A stretch of DNA of 64,000 nucleotides, taken from Wolfiporia cocos (taxonomy: Eukaryota; Basidiomycota; Agaricomycetes; Polyporales; Phaeolaceae). Where the stretch lies: the NCBI GenBank assembly GCA_029448655.1, contig JACCLO010000007.1, forward strand, positions 1,984,001 through 2,048,000, given 5' to 3'. Shown here piece after piece: positions 20,379-31,280 of this stretch. The notes under the pieces are model-generated. The model was not told where the DNA came from. It saw only the letters and a list, made by a program, of their open reading frames with translations, and did not search any database. The first letter of the stretch is position 1. Each line of letters opens with the position of its first letter. The position numbers were made by a program, and so were the translations under genes.

Positions 20379-22359
20379 TGGCGACGGTGGTGGCGGGGGC
20401 CGAGGGTCCTGCTGAGTTTGAGTCAGCCGTCACTTCTTCCCAGATCGTTCGGGCACGATACGTCTTGCCATCCGCGGGGGGCGCCGAGTACGGCTTCTTG
20501 CCAGAAGCCTGTCCCTTTCCACTACCCGAAGGAGCGGCCGTGGTCTTTCCAGACGCGGCGGCTGCATCCTTCGCCCTTTGTTGTTCGGCCCGCTGAGCGG
20601 CAGGCACGAACGTTCCCGCGGCCTTGTCTGCCGCAAGCTTAGGACATTTGTTGAAGTAATGTCCTGTCTGCTTGCAGTAGGTGCAGACGGCGTTGGCGGT
20701 GTCGGCGGGGGCTTTGGCGGGCGCCTTTCCCTTGTCCTTTTTCTTCTCCGACTTCTTTGCAGAAGCGGAGGACGTCTCCTTCTTTTCGGCAGGTGCCGCG
20801 TCCTTCTTACCGGCTTTCTCGAAGATCGAGCCCTTGATCTTGTCAGGGTAAGACGTCTGATACATTTCTAGAGCGAAATCGATCAGAGGCTCGATGTCGG
20901 TGGGCGCCTTGAAGAACGGGGTCTTGCCGAGGACGTTTAAGGTGTCCTTGACCTTTTCCGGGAGAGTCTCGGTGAATTCCCACACCAGAGTCTCATTGGC
21001 GGTTTCGGAGAGTCGGCCGAGGGTACGGAACCGTTCGCAGTAATTGAAATAGTTCGATTCTGCCAGTTCCTTGCCTTTCGTGCCGTAGTAGCCGCGAATT
21101 TCCTTCTTGGCTATCTCCTTATCCGTCATTTTCCCATATTGCACCATGACTGACTTGGTGAAGTCCTCCCAGGTGCCGAGAGGTTCACCATTTCCTGCCT
21201 TCTTGATGAGAGGCGAGAAAAATTTGTACGCGTCCCCTGTGACGCGGAAGAGGGCCGTGGTGATACGGTCATGGTCGTCGTAGACCCTGAGTGTACCAAA
21301 GTACAGACCCATCTTTTCCACCCATTCTTGCGCAGTCACCTTTCCAGATGACCCGGAGAATTCGGGGGGAGGGGGGATTTTCAGGTTTTGAGGCAGACCT
21401 GGAATCTGCGGGGCGACGGCTGCTGCAGCAGCAGCTGCAGCTTGAGCGGCGGCAGCGGCCTCGGCTGCACGAGCTTGCGCATTGCCGGGGGCCGGTGTGG
21501 GTTCTTCCGGGGGTGTGCGAACGCCGGGAGGGTTGGGAACGGAGGGATTCTTGCGAATCCTCCGGAGTTCCTCGTCGACCTTCTCCATGCGCTCTGCGAA
21601 TGCATCCTCGAGGTCGTCCAGCCGGGACCGGTAGTCCTTTCGGAGCTGCTTCTCCATTTCGGAGAGCTTGGCGGTGTACTCCTGTCGGAGTTCCTTGCCG
21701 AGGTCCACCATGGTGGACAATACCTCGTTCCGGACCGAATTGACTGCTTCGTGCAGCTCGTCTTGGGCCTTTTGTTCGATTGCCCTGGATTGCCCAACCA
21801 GGGAGTCGATTCGTCCATGGATGCGCTCCAGTCGGGCGTGAACCATTCGACCTAAGGTGTCGGTGGTGTCATGGCTGATTGCCGCCCCTCGTTGGATGGC
21901 TGCGTCGATGATTGGCCCATGTATGGACCCATCCACCTTGTGGTGTTCCTCCTCGGGGAGGTACGCCTTGAGGTTGTTTTCGACAGCAGTATTAGTCTGT
22001 CGTGTTGGCCCTGAAAATTCCATTTCCAGGGTGGTGACGGGCCCGATAGGGCGAGTTCGACGAGCCGGAGGGTATCCGGCAATTGGCGAGCCGGGGCGTG
22101 TACCCATGGGGTTGGTCGGAGAGTCCCTTTGCGGGGGAGCGAACTCCGGCATTTCCTCTTCTCCTTCCTCTTCTTCTTCTTCTCCCTCGCTAAGGTGCTC
22201 CAGCGTCACCAGTTGCTGAGTTCCCGAGGGACCAGCTACCGGTGTCACCGGGCCTTCTGAGCGGAGGCGCATCTTGCGGGGAGCGAGAGGAGTGCTGACG
22301 GAGGAAGTGGAGGACATTGTGAATCTGTTTGTGACGAATGTTAGTTTCCGGTTACTCAT
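20320..22359 (-). CDS. gag: E1 Gag polyprotein
   Basis: 679 aa. An acidic run lies at about 58-72; a long charged coiled coil at about 175-272; an Ala-rich linker at 295-316; a capsid-like retrotransposon Gag domain at about 328-505 (PPPPEFSG, W346, FFSPLIK, W397); a Lys-rich tail; and one CCHC knuckle Cys559-X2-Cys562-X4-His567-X4-Cys572. Two in-frame ATGs are candidates, residues 1 and 15 (22317). E3 has a 4-nt insertion between them, so the second may be the real start. Pol overlaps its 3' end by 59 nt in the +1 frame. Confidence 0.93.
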   Translation of the reverse strand: MSNRKLTFVTNRFTMSSTSSVSTPLAPRKMRLRSEGPVTPVAGPSGTQQLVTLEHLSEGEEEEEEGEEEMPEFAPPQRDSPTNPMGTRPGSPIAGYPPARRTRPIGPVTTLEMEFSGPTRQTNTAVENNLKAYLPEEEHHKVDGSIHGPIIDAAIQRGAAISHDTTDTLGRMVHARLERIHGRIDSLVGQSRAIEQKAQDELHEAVNSVRNEVLSTMVDLGKELRQEYTAKLSEMEKQLRKDYRSRLDDLEDAFAERMEKVDEELRRIRKNPSVPNPPGVRTPPEEPTPAPGNAQARAAEAAAAAQAAAAAAAAVAPQIPGLPQNLKIPPPPEFSGSSGKVTAQEWVEKMGLYFGTLRVYDDHDRITTALFRVTGDAYKFFSPLIKKAGNGEPLGTWEDFTKSVMVQYGKMTDKEIAKKEIRGYYGTKGKELAESNYFNYCERFRTLGRLSETANETLVWEFTETLPEKVKDTLNVLGKTPFFKAPTDIEPLIDFALEMYQTSYPDKIKGSIFEKAGKKDAAPAEKKETSSASAKKSEKKKDKGKAPAKAPADTANAVCTYCKQTGHYFNKCPKLAADKAAGTFVPAAQRAEQQRAKDAAAASGKTTAAPSGSGKGQASGKKPYSAPPADGKTYRARTIWEEVTADSNSAGPSAPATTVANVGTISVPLAPTTRLEDVL

Positions 22360-22460
22360 TGTCTTAGATTCTTAAGAAGGGATTGGTTTTGAAAGCTGCA
22401 ACTTTCGTTATAGATCACACTCGCACTCTATTTCAGAGTTAAAAGACGATAGTATTGCTA

Positions 22461-23384
22461 CTACACAATCGCGAGTATATCCTCTTCTACCGAAGTAGTT
22501 GAGGGCCCTGCCACCTTGTCAGGTGGTGTTACACCGAAGGCAAAAGTAATATGTAGCGCTACACATTCTGCTACGATACGAGCTAAGTCCGTACGCCAAT
22601 CCAAAAAGGAAATATTGCCGAGCTGTTTACAGTACTTTTTCATAATTCTCCAGTCTCTATTGGTGATCCTTCCCCGTCTCGCTCTATCCTTTACGTTATC
22701 CACCAAGTCCTCCAATTCTACTACCATAGTGTGGAAACGCATATCGTTTTCCATATGGAAGCCTGGGTAATTAGGGGGGTGGTTGGCGAGAGGCGTGAGA
22801 CGAGTGAGAGTGCCTTCTAGCATGGGAATAACTTGATCGCATGCTTGGAGAGGCTTCTTCTTCCCGAAGACGAGGGAAGGGTCGAGAATCTTGTGATTGG
22901 CCGGAACGGAAGGTCCGGCCGCCGGGCTGGAGAGACGGAGGGCCAGTGAAGAAGCTGCTTGCTTGGCTTCCTTAGCGGCTTGTTTGGCGGCGATTCGCTT
23001 ATTCAGCTTATCGCGGGCGAGCTTAAGTTTGTTGATTTCGCGGAGTTCGATTAGGTTCTCCATGGCGGTAATGGATTGCGCTAGCTTCTCTTCCTCTGTC
23101 CAGATACGCTTAGCGAGCGGAACTGGCTTAGGAGGTCGAGGAGCGGGTTTCCCAGCCTCAGCGATGTGCTTTGGCATGTGGACGGGAATCTCCCAAAGAT
23201 GGAGCTTCCCGGTGTAATCTTCCTTTACAGGAAGAGTGTACGTGACGTCCTCTGCCCGAGGAATATCGGCGGTGTCGATGCGGCTGAGAAGAGACCGCTT
23301 CGCCGGTTTGACGTAAGGGGCAGTGGAGGAGCCACGAGTGCGACGGGTAACGCGGGGCATGATTCTAGAAAGTGCAGCCTTCAT
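22461..23384 (-). CDS. E1 ORF0: conserved extra protein upstream of gag, function unknown
   Basis: 307 aa from the ATG shared by all three copies (an upstream in-frame TTG is not needed). I do not recognise a known domain. The N-terminus is basic (MPRVTRRTRG) and Pro-rich; residues ~95-150 are a strongly charged, Lys/Ala-rich predicted helix or coiled coil; the C-terminal half holds a compact predicted-helical block with conserved Trp and Tyr (NRDWRIMKKY, FLDWRTDLAR). It differs from the E2 copy at only three residues. Gag starts about 100 nt downstream, so gag must be reached by reinitiation, leaky scanning or splicing. A nucleic-acid-binding or assembly role is a guess. Confidence 0.8.
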   Translation of the reverse strand: MKAALSRIMPRVTRRTRGSSTAPYVKPAKRSLLSRIDTADIPRAEDVTYTLPVKEDYTGKLHLWEIPVHMPKHIAEAGKPAPRPPKPVPLAKRIWTEEEKLAQSITAMENLIELREINKLKLARDKLNKRIAAKQAAKEAKQAASSLALRLSSPAAGPSVPANHKILDPSLVFGKKKPLQACDQVIPMLEGTLTRLTPLANHPPNYPGFHMENDMRFHTMVVELEDLVDNVKDRARRGRITNRDWRIMKKYCKQLGNISFLDWRTDLARIVAECVALHITFAFGVTPPDKVAGPSTTSVEEDILAIV

Positions 23385-24390
23385 GAGAAACAAAGTTTCC
23401 CAGTGATACGTCCAAGAACAGGAATAAAAGGGATTATGTAAGGTAGGGTAGTGGACTCCTTTTCAGGAGCAAAGAAGGTGTACTACGGGGCATAATTACT
23501 CTTATGTTGCGCGCAAACCCTGTGCCGAGACGGCGCGGATATTCGCATGACCCTAACGGTCAGAGGCGCCGACTCCAGGGGTAGAGTTGCTGACTGCCAG
23601 GCCGGTTCCTGGGTCAGATGATTGGGAATCGGATACACGACACCGCCCCGGAGGGACGATGCCGGAAAGTGGCTGGGATTTTACACCCCTTAGCCTGTCC
23701 ATGCTTCAACAATGAGGTTGCCGTCTGTAGCCACATGGGTGTCACATCAGGGCTAAAAAACCATCGTCGATCTAAGATCGCGAGAAAGCAGCGCTCCACA
23801 TCCCGAAGGAGTGGGCCACGCGCTTCTCTTCCAATGGGGCCCCAAATCCGTTTGACCCATGCTCGCACGCCGAGCTGCCCGTAGGACTTATGCTATTGGC
23901 TACCGCGAGTGACCTATGGCAGGGTGATTTTTTACGTCACCCCCCTCACTGCTTTTCCCATAACGGGTTCAAAGCAGGTCCCTTACGCCTGGGAGGCGGC
24001 TTTGGAAAATTCCCATGCCATCATACTGATGACCCTGTGGATAGTGATGGGGCGCTGAACAACGCTTGCCATGACAGGGGGTTGGGCGCACACAGGCAGA
24101 CCGTCCCCTTTTCTCCACAGGCGGGTCTTAACCGCGCATAGTCCAAGCTTGTCAGCGAGGACCATGTCTCCTTAACCCTGGAGTCCGGGTTAGGTAGGCC
24201 TCCTGCCTAAAAAGGCGGTGTGGCTTCCCTGGTTGTCAATCCTCTGCCGAGGATGACGATGTATCCCCCAGATCTCAACTATCACCCCTAACTCTTTGTC
24301 AAGAGTAGGGATGTGCGCAGCAACGAGTAATAGCCCCTGTAGGATAGAAACCCAGGCCCAAGCGCAAGCGCAAGGGCGGGGGTAGGGGGC
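23385..24390 (-). other. E1 5' leader
   Basis: About 1 kb between the self-primer site and ORF0. Small reading frames are present but not maintained identically in all copies. It contains the ordered blocks shared with element D and a GATC-rich hairpin near 23769-23780. Likely structured; may carry packaging or internal-initiation signals. Confidence 0.65.
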
Positions 24391-24401
24391 AGATTTGTTC
24401 T
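24391..24401 (-). other. E1 self-primer binding site
   Basis: On the minus strand AGAACAAATCT, two bases after the 5' LTR. It is exactly complementary to the 11-mer AGATTTGTTCT of the LTR at 24524-24534. No TGG start of a tRNA-type site. Confidence 0.8.
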
Positions 24402-24403
24402 TA

Positions 24404-25099
24404 TGACACAAACAAGGTTGTGGGACTCACGCTTTAGCTTGGTAACGACTTGAAGGAGTTGTTGAAGCTGGTGAGGAACGCTTGTAGGCGCAGTAGAGAT
24501 GTTATGTGACTATGCGATAGCAGAGAACAAATCTAAGGCTTATCGTAGCGATAGCCCTACTTATATACATGCATTGTTTGGTTACCAGTAAGGGAGCCAA
24601 ACATGAAGACGGTCTGTGCGCAGACATAACTAATACAGCTAAGTCGTAAACTACAGTAGACCATGTGCGCCGGTAATGGCCGCACCAGTAAGAATCGTTG
24701 TTAGGACCGTAGGTCCATGTTGTGGAAGTGGCGTTGCTACGTTAGTAAGCCATGCACGTGATAACTATATACCGGGATCGGGATATGAGTAATCGTTAAG
24801 GGCATTGGCATGTGATAACGAGCGGGCCGCTTATCCAAATGTACTGACATAGCCCGATATCGGGATATGAGTAAGGCGCGTGACACCGGAGGTTAGTCCG
24901 CTGAGTCATTGACGCGTACAAACGTGTTATGTACGTGTTGTTATGACAGGTGGACGTATACCGCGTTGTGTACGTGTTGTTTGGTTGCGTGTACGTGTAG
25001 ACGGGCGCTTAGCAGCGTAAATGTCTACAAGGTCGTAGAAATACCAGATAAATAGGTAAAAATACGGGAAAAATAATGGCATGTCCCAAATCTGTGACA
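24404..25099 (-). repeat. 5' LTR of E1 (696 bp)
   Basis: Same length and, by eye, same sequence as the 3' LTR at 15108-15803. Contains TATATAAG (24560-24567). Confidence 0.96.
24524..24567 (-). promoter_or_regulatory. E1 LTR core promoter and predicted transcript start
   Basis: TATATAAG (minus strand) begins at 24567; an imperfect hairpin GGCTATCG/CGATAAGCC follows; AGATTTGTTCT begins at 24534, 33 nt after the TATA start. The 11-mer would be the RNA 5' end if self-priming operates. Confidence 0.7.
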
Positions 25100-25734
25100 T
25101 TACCTCCACGTTGCGCCCATGTTATCTTATCAGACCATCTAACCTACTAGATTAGCGCTGTAGGGTAGCGCGTGCCTCAGGTACTCACTTTACAGTCACA
25201 TGTAGTGTACATAGCGCCCCTAGTCACATGGCTCCCTAGTTACTGCGCTCGGACCAGTACCTTAGGGCTAGGCTAGTAGATACGTCGCTCATGTATATAA
25301 TGTACGCCAGAATGGGGCTTACTCCCCATTCTTGAGATTCTCGGCAATGGACCTCTGGTCCCTTTTGACTTATCCTCTCTGTGTGTGACCGTGTCAGCGA
25401 CTGCTCAGTTCTCTTGACTGCTAGTCTGGGTGCGCCGTCTGTTACGTCACCTTAGCGGTAGCCTCTGGGGCTAGTACCCATGCTTATGCGTGACGGTCAC
25501 CGCTGGCATGCGGTGGTCACTTATTCTGGTAGTTAGGGTCCCTGGCAGGGCCGGTCCCACAGATGTGAGTCATCTGTGTCACTTTTGATGAGTTATCCCC
25601 ACTGTTCTGAACAGAATATAGCTTTGTTTGTCATTAATATGTATCTATAATGTATTATGATGACTTTGTATGAGCTGATTTTGCTCAATGTCAATTTGAG
25701 AAATTTACCCCTCAAATATTGGCATGATGCCCAA

Positions 25735-26435
25735 TGACACAGACTCATTACATCTGTGGGACCAGCCCAGCCAGGGATCCATGATGCCTGACAAGCAACA
25801 GCGAACCACAACAGCAGTGAACAGGGGCTTGGGGATAGACCTTTCCCAAGAGTTCCCTAGCTCATGTCAACTTAGCGAAGCAGCGTGCATCTGAGAGGTG
25901 AGAGGGTCGGAGTGACAGAGGCGGCCATCACACAGGAGGTGGAGAGAAAGGGGCCTCAGCCCATCATCAAGAATCTCAAGGATGAGGATGTAAGTCCTCA
26001 TCCATTGCCATTGTACTTATACATGAGGTAACTACTGAATAGCCTAGCCCTAAAGTACCGGCCTGTATGCAGTAACTAAGAGAGCACCTGACTAGTAACT
26101 ACTGTGGCATAACATGTACAGAGTGTGACAATCATGTGAATACCTAAGGCATGCACTACCCTACAGCACTAATCTACAAGGTCAGGTGTTCATGATAGTG
26201 CAAGGTATCACAAGACGCACTATGGACTCAATGCAACGTGCTCATGAGTGGCACTATAGCCACTCCCCCAAAAGGGCTACAATAACAGCTTGGCTGTTAT
26301 CAAGGGTCCAGCTATATCTGCAGTTCATATTCCCATGCTTGGCGCCTATTGTATTCAGGTCGCCACCTTAGGGGAATATACCCTAGTTATTGCTCTGTAA
26401 CATCCTAGTATCTAGCGTAAACTAGATCTGTGACA
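25735..26435 (-). repeat. Family-III-like LTR relic
   Basis: Starts TGACACAG at 25735 and ends ATCTGTGACA at 26435. The hairpin GATGAGG/CCTCATC at 25981-26002 is followed by an ACTTATAC TATA-like region. About 700 bp, longer than family III, and no matching TSD was found, so it may contain a small insertion at about 26190-26400. The 148 bp before it show nothing. Confidence 0.5.
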
Positions 26436-27384
26436 CAAGGGAGTGATGAGGAGGAAATACTGGAGTGTACGGAGTTAGCCGCACAGCTAGCAGCACCTTT
26501 GCACACCCAGCGAGGGATGTCAGGACACCAGAGGTCATTCTGTGACACCCAAAAGAAATCGATAAAATCACTTAAACATGATCCTTTCATCATTCAGAGT
26601 ACAGCAGTATTGTCATTAGAAAAATAAACCAAGCAAATCACATTACAGAAAAATGTCACATTTTGCTCTTAGCACTCTTCCAGGTCAGCCATGCAACCTG
26701 GGGAGCATGACTTTTATGCTGCATAAGAGTAACCTGACCAGGCTTCAGAGTCAAAGTATAGAGCCTCCTGCTACCCTCCTGAAGCAATAAGAACCTTTGC
26801 AAGATGCTGATACTGAAGTTAAGGAGGATTCTCACCTCCGTCTTGACAGCCTGAATCCAGATTGCTTTTAAGAGCTTGTCTCATGAAAATAGCCTGCTCA
26901 GCATCGGATTGATACTTAGAAGATTGAGGTTTGAACACAATGTGAAGTCTGAGGATCCCGGTTGGAGTATACCATTGTATATACTATCTCCTGTATGTAC
27001 AATTATGCTACTGTATGTAAGAATCTGTGTTAGCTAGTAAATAGCATGTGTGGCAACATGTGCATGTAGTGCACATGTTCTGGGTTTATGGCTTTTGTTG
27101 ATTAATGTGATATCAAAGGGTGTATTCTAGTATGAGAAGAAAAAAGTTCTTGCTGCACATAACCTGCAAGCCTGACAGCTTGAACCTGTAGAGTCTGATT
27201 TATAAGATGAATCAGATGGAGAGGATTTTGGAAATGAGAATTCATTGGGGTCCATAATATTTATTGCAGAAGAGGATGAGGGTTGGATCCATAAAGTGCA
27301 ATGAAGATTAAGGAAACATGTTAACTATCACTTACTGTCACAAAACTCATCATGATTGAGCCATAATGTGGTAACTACTGTTCC
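26436..27384. other. Unassigned AT-rich segment
   Basis: No LTR ends with matched duplications and no gene I recognise. Short frames occur on both strands at 26405-26627. It includes TATATAC repeats near 26985. It may be a decayed transposon interior. Confidence 0.3.
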
Positions 27385-27954
27385 TGTCACAGAACTGCCT
27401 ATAGGGGCTTTTGTATATACCTTATATGGTGTTGCAGTGCACATCCTACCTGCACTCCTCGACACACTACACATCTCCTCCCTAGATACCGTTACAGACA
27501 CCTGACCCATTAGATAGGCACTCTAGGGTAGTGTGTATTCCTTGTACTCACATGATGGTCACAGTATTTACATATAGCATTACCTTAGTTACCTACAGCA
27601 CTGCATCGCATCACTCTGTGCACAGGCCTCTACTTTAGGGTCGGCTTGGTAGTCTACATGCTCATGTATATAATCTACAGCAGATGGGTCTTACAACCCA
27701 TCTTTGAGATTCTCAGCAACTGGGCTTAGGCCCCTCTCTTATCCTCTGATCTGGGGTGCTGGTCGCTAGTTGTCCCTGTTTCTACTAAGTTGTGTGTCAT
27801 TCTCTGGGTGGTATGACTGTGGCTCGACGTTAGGGAACTTAGGCCCCCCGTTTGTGCCAGGCTGTCCACCCTCTGCTGCTCACTGATGTAGCTCGCCAGT
27901 AGTAATGGATCCCCCCAGCTGCACCGGTCCCACAGTCCCAGGTGAGACTGTGTC
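27385..27954 (+). repeat. Family-III solo LTR (570 bp)
   Basis: TGTCACAG to CTGTGTCA, flanked by GTTCC and GTGCC (4 of 5 match). ATGTATATAA near 27665 is followed by the perfect hairpin AGATGGGT/ACCCATCT (27682-27703). Confidence 0.85.
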
Positions 27955-27991
27955 AGTGCCCAAAAGGCACAATGCCAACTTTGTTAGCATG

Positions 27992-28691
27992 TGTCACAGA
28001 TTTTGGACATGCCACTATTTTTCCCGTATTTTTACCTATTTATCTGGTATTTCTACGACCTTGTAGACATTTACGCTGCTAAAGCGCCCGTCTACACGTA
28101 CACACAACCAAATGACACGTACACAACACGGTATACGTCCACCTGTCATAACAACACGTACATAACACGCTCGTACGCGTCAATGACTCAGCGGACTAAC
28201 CTCCGGTGTCACGCGCCTCACTCATATCCCAATACCGGGCTATGTCAGTACAATTGGATAAGCGGCCCGCTCGTTATCACATGCCAATGCCCTTACGATT
28301 ACTCATATCCCGATACCGGTATATAAGAATCACATGTATGGCTTACTAACGTAGCTACAGCCACTTCCACAACATGGACCTACGGTCCAAACAAACGTTC
28401 TTACTGGTGCGGCCCTTACCGGCGCACATGGTCTATTGTAGTTTACGACTTAGCTGTATTAGTTATGTCTGCGCACAGACCACCTTCATGTTTGGCTCCC
28501 TTACCGGTAACCAAACAAAGCATGTATATAAGTAGGGCTATCACTGCGGATAAGCCTTAGATTTGTTCTCTGCATTCGCACAGTTACATAACATCTCTGC
28601 TTGCGCCCACTAGTCTCCTCACCAACCTTCAGCAACTCCTTCAAGTCGCCTATAAGGTTATAGTGTGAGTCCCACAGTCTAGTCTGTGTCA
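27992..28691 (+). repeat. Family-I solo LTR (700 bp)
   Basis: TGTCACAG to CTGTGTCA with perfect TSD GCATG at 27987-27991 and 28692-28696. Very similar to the E2/E3 LTRs, with TATATAAG and the self-primer 11-mer. Shows that family I also leaves solo LTRs by recombination. Confidence 0.93.
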
Positions 28692-28813
28692 GCATGAATG
28701 GGTCTCAGCACTGAGCTTGTTGTGGCATGTGGTCATGACTATCCTGTAGCTCTCTTTTGGCATTCACATGACACTGAAATGAGTGTGTACAGAAGGTCAT
28801 GCTCATACACACC

Positions 28814-29895
28814 TGTCACAGATTCTCTCCTATTTTTAATCATTTTTCCTCAATTTCTACAAACATTCTTCGTGACACAGACGTACTCGGATGTGGGGAC
28901 CTGCCCTAGGCAGGGGTGAACCCCAAGGTCTTGCACCTCAAGAGCTAGCTAGCAGCGGTGTCGCAGAGGCATTCCCTCGGAATGATGGAAGTCGTCGTAC
29001 AGGATACTTACGACGACGTGCTGGCAGAGCTCAAGAAGGAGAGGACGCCCTAAGGCGGAGTCGCACACAGAGCAGAGTATGAAAGGGGCCAAGCCCAGTT
29101 GTCGAGAATCTTAGAGATGGGGAATAAGCCCACATCTCGTCGTATCTTATATACATGCGCGAACTGTACGCTAAGTGTCTACCCTTAGGTGCTGGCCTGT
29201 GCGCAGCACCGCCCTAACAGCTGAGGTAAGTAATTACATAAGCGAGGCATGTGATACATAATGTGACCGTGGCATGAGTACCTGAGGCGCGCGCTACCCT
29301 ACAGCGCTAACCTAACAGTCAGGTGACCAACAAACTAAAGAGACGCACAGAGGTGGCTGAGGCTCAGAGGAGCGGCGTACGCCTAGCGCCGCCCGTATAA
29401 CCTATAGCGAGGATTGTTACTATATCCCCCTGGATATTCTGTGACACTTCGACTTGTCCGACTATAACACAATACTTAGATACATGCCAATCAAGCCGAA
29501 CTAAGATACGTAGTATTACATAAGCAGAGCCTAGAACACTCACCACTCCTCCACTTCTCAAAGGTTCTCCAACCTTCTCTCACATTCTACTGCTTACCAA
29601 GACACAATAGTATAACATATTACAGATTATGCCAGATGACTGATATTCCTGGAGTTCCCCTTGGCCTTACTCATCAGTCATGGTACCTTTACCAATATAG
29701 AGTACCATAGGTCCCACATAAGTATCTGGGGGACTGTATTACATGTATATATACTAGACCCTCTGAATGACTAGAGTCCTCAGATCTATTGACTTTGTCA
29801 ACAAGCTCTACTATCATCTGAACTGCTTACCAGCTAAATGCTTACTCAACAACCAACATAAGACAAAGAGAGTGAGTGTTAGTTTCATAACAATG
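28814..29895 (+). repeat. Family-IV LTR relic split by a family-III solo LTR
   Basis: Starts TGTCACAGATTC at 28814; after the insert it continues from 29452 through ATGTATATATAC (about 29740) and CAACAACCAACATAAG, resembling the intact family-IV LTR at 32112-32934. The 3' end is lost. Confidence 0.5.
28873..29446 (-). repeat. Family-III solo LTR (574 bp)
   Basis: TGACACAG to CTGTGACA with perfect TSD CTTCG (28868-28872 and 29447-29451). Hairpin GAGATGGG/CCCaCATCTC at 29114-29138 next to a minus-strand TATATAAG. Confidence 0.92.
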
Positions 29896-29913
29896 CCTTT
29901 TGGCAATGGTAGG

Positions 29914-30981
29914 TGTCACAGAATGTTCTGGGACTAGCAATTTTCCGCATATTTTAGCAATTTATCTGGGATTATTACGTCTAACTATGAGTTATCTGTG
30001 ACTTATCCCATATTGCCACCCTTATCGCTTACATAATGTAATGACACGCTACTAAGCCCTCACGACTAAGCATAACACGCTAGTCAGGACTCATGCATCA
30101 TCCTAACGTCATAGCTACAGCCTCTCGGCCCCAGCTCCAGACCTATGACTGCATAGCAACATCACCATCAGCAATCGCCAATGGTATTGCATCATAGTCC
30201 AGACTTAGCTACGTCATCGCTACATCAACAGGTCCAGCCCTCCAGGTCAGACCATTACATCATTGGGTCCCAGACCAATGATGTCATACAAATGCCCCAT
30301 CCTTACAACAGAATGGCATCATAGCATAATAATAGCCTCGCGCTATAACTGCTACTGGTCTGGCTCACACCAACCTCCCACGGACTCTGGCATTTGCAGA
30401 GTCCTGGGCTTCTAGCCTTGCGGTGAAGTCCAACCCCCGGCCCATGGCCACCCCATTGTCACCGGTTACCATATGGTCTGGTTGATAACACATGTCTATG
30501 ATGACGCACCTTAGTAATGACACTAGGTCCATCCAATGGCATATCTGATTCGGCACCTCACCTTTGTCAGCACATATCTCTGGTCAATAGCGGAGATCAC
30601 TCAAGGTCCGGTTCCCCAGCCTTCACGTATACCTGGGCTGCACCTGTATTCACATGTCCACCTCATGGTGGAACCACACGTGCACTCTCCTTTACAATTG
30701 GTCCGGCCATTATTGGTGGACCACGGCATTTGTAGAGTAGCAATGTACCTTGGTTGCCGTTAGGACAACCAAGCCACACGTTCTCTTGGGGTATGTACTA
30801 TACAGTAGCACATGACCCATATTCAAGCATTTATTTAGGTGGGGGCTAGATGCTCTATACTTTAGTTCTATTCTTCTTGGCACGTGCCATAGAAGTATTC
30901 TCACCTCCTCTGTGCTTGACTGGTTCCTTGCCTCCCTCTCCCTCTAGGATAGGTGGTGAGTCCCACAGCTAGTCTGTGTCA
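29914..30981 (+). repeat. Family-II solo LTR, long variant (1068 bp)
   Basis: TGTCACAG to CTGTGTCA with perfect TSD GTAGG (29909-29913 and 30982-30986). The target is a foldback-element terminus: joining the flanks regenerates GGTAGGTGACAG, as at 56516 onward. Confidence 0.92.
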
Positions 30982-31280
30982 GTAGGTGACAGTTCAGGTC
31001 AACCACCTTGTACCAAACCCTTATGGTTTAGGTCAGCCAGCTGTCAGCCTGCAAATTAACCATAATGCCTACCATCGGATGGGCCCATGACTTCTGTGAC
31101 CAGATGGTAGTGATGGTTGTAGGTGGGCCCACGACTGTCATGACTTGACAGTTATGACAGCCATGGATAGGCTCATGGAGGCCATGATAGGATGGTTATG
31201 ATGGTTAATGGCTGGCCCACCATCACCATGACTGTAACAATCTGGCCTGAACATACTATGGACAGCCTGAGGACCTCCTA
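30982..31280. mobile_element. Decayed foldback-element terminus
   Basis: GTAGGTGACAGTTCAGGTCA, GTCAGCC and GGTGGGCCCAC-type blocks match the left terminus at 56510-56650. The other end is not found. No coding capacity. Confidence 0.5.

Larger units (their letters stand above)
15108..25099 (-). mobile_element. E1: intact family-I Ty3/Gypsy chromodomain retrotransposon with dUTPase
   Basis: 9992 bp with 696-bp LTRs (15108-15803 and 24404-25099) that look identical by eye, and TSD TTACC (15103-15107 and 25100-25104). Minus-strand order: 5' LTR, self-primer site, ~1-kb leader, ORF0, gag, pol, purine tract, 3' LTR. All three ORFs are open, so it may be autonomous. Its LTR differs at many sites from those of E2 and E3, so it represents another subfamily, yet most of pol is nearly identical to theirs. 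Confidence 0.97.
15013..25581 (+). repeat. Family-III solo LTR split by element E1
   Basis: Starts TGTCACAG at 15013 and ends CTGTGTCA at 25581, flanked by CTTTT on both sides (15008-15012 and 25582-25586). Removing E1 and one TTACC copy leaves 95 + 477 = 572 bp. TATATAA lies at about 25296 and the perfect hairpin AGAATGGGG/CCCCATTCT at 25309-25332. Confidence 0.92.

Noticed and set aside
16189..23217. Long frames on the strand opposite E1 gag, pol and ORF0
   Set aside because: They are antisense shadows of well-supported domains, and the same shadows recur in E2 and E3.
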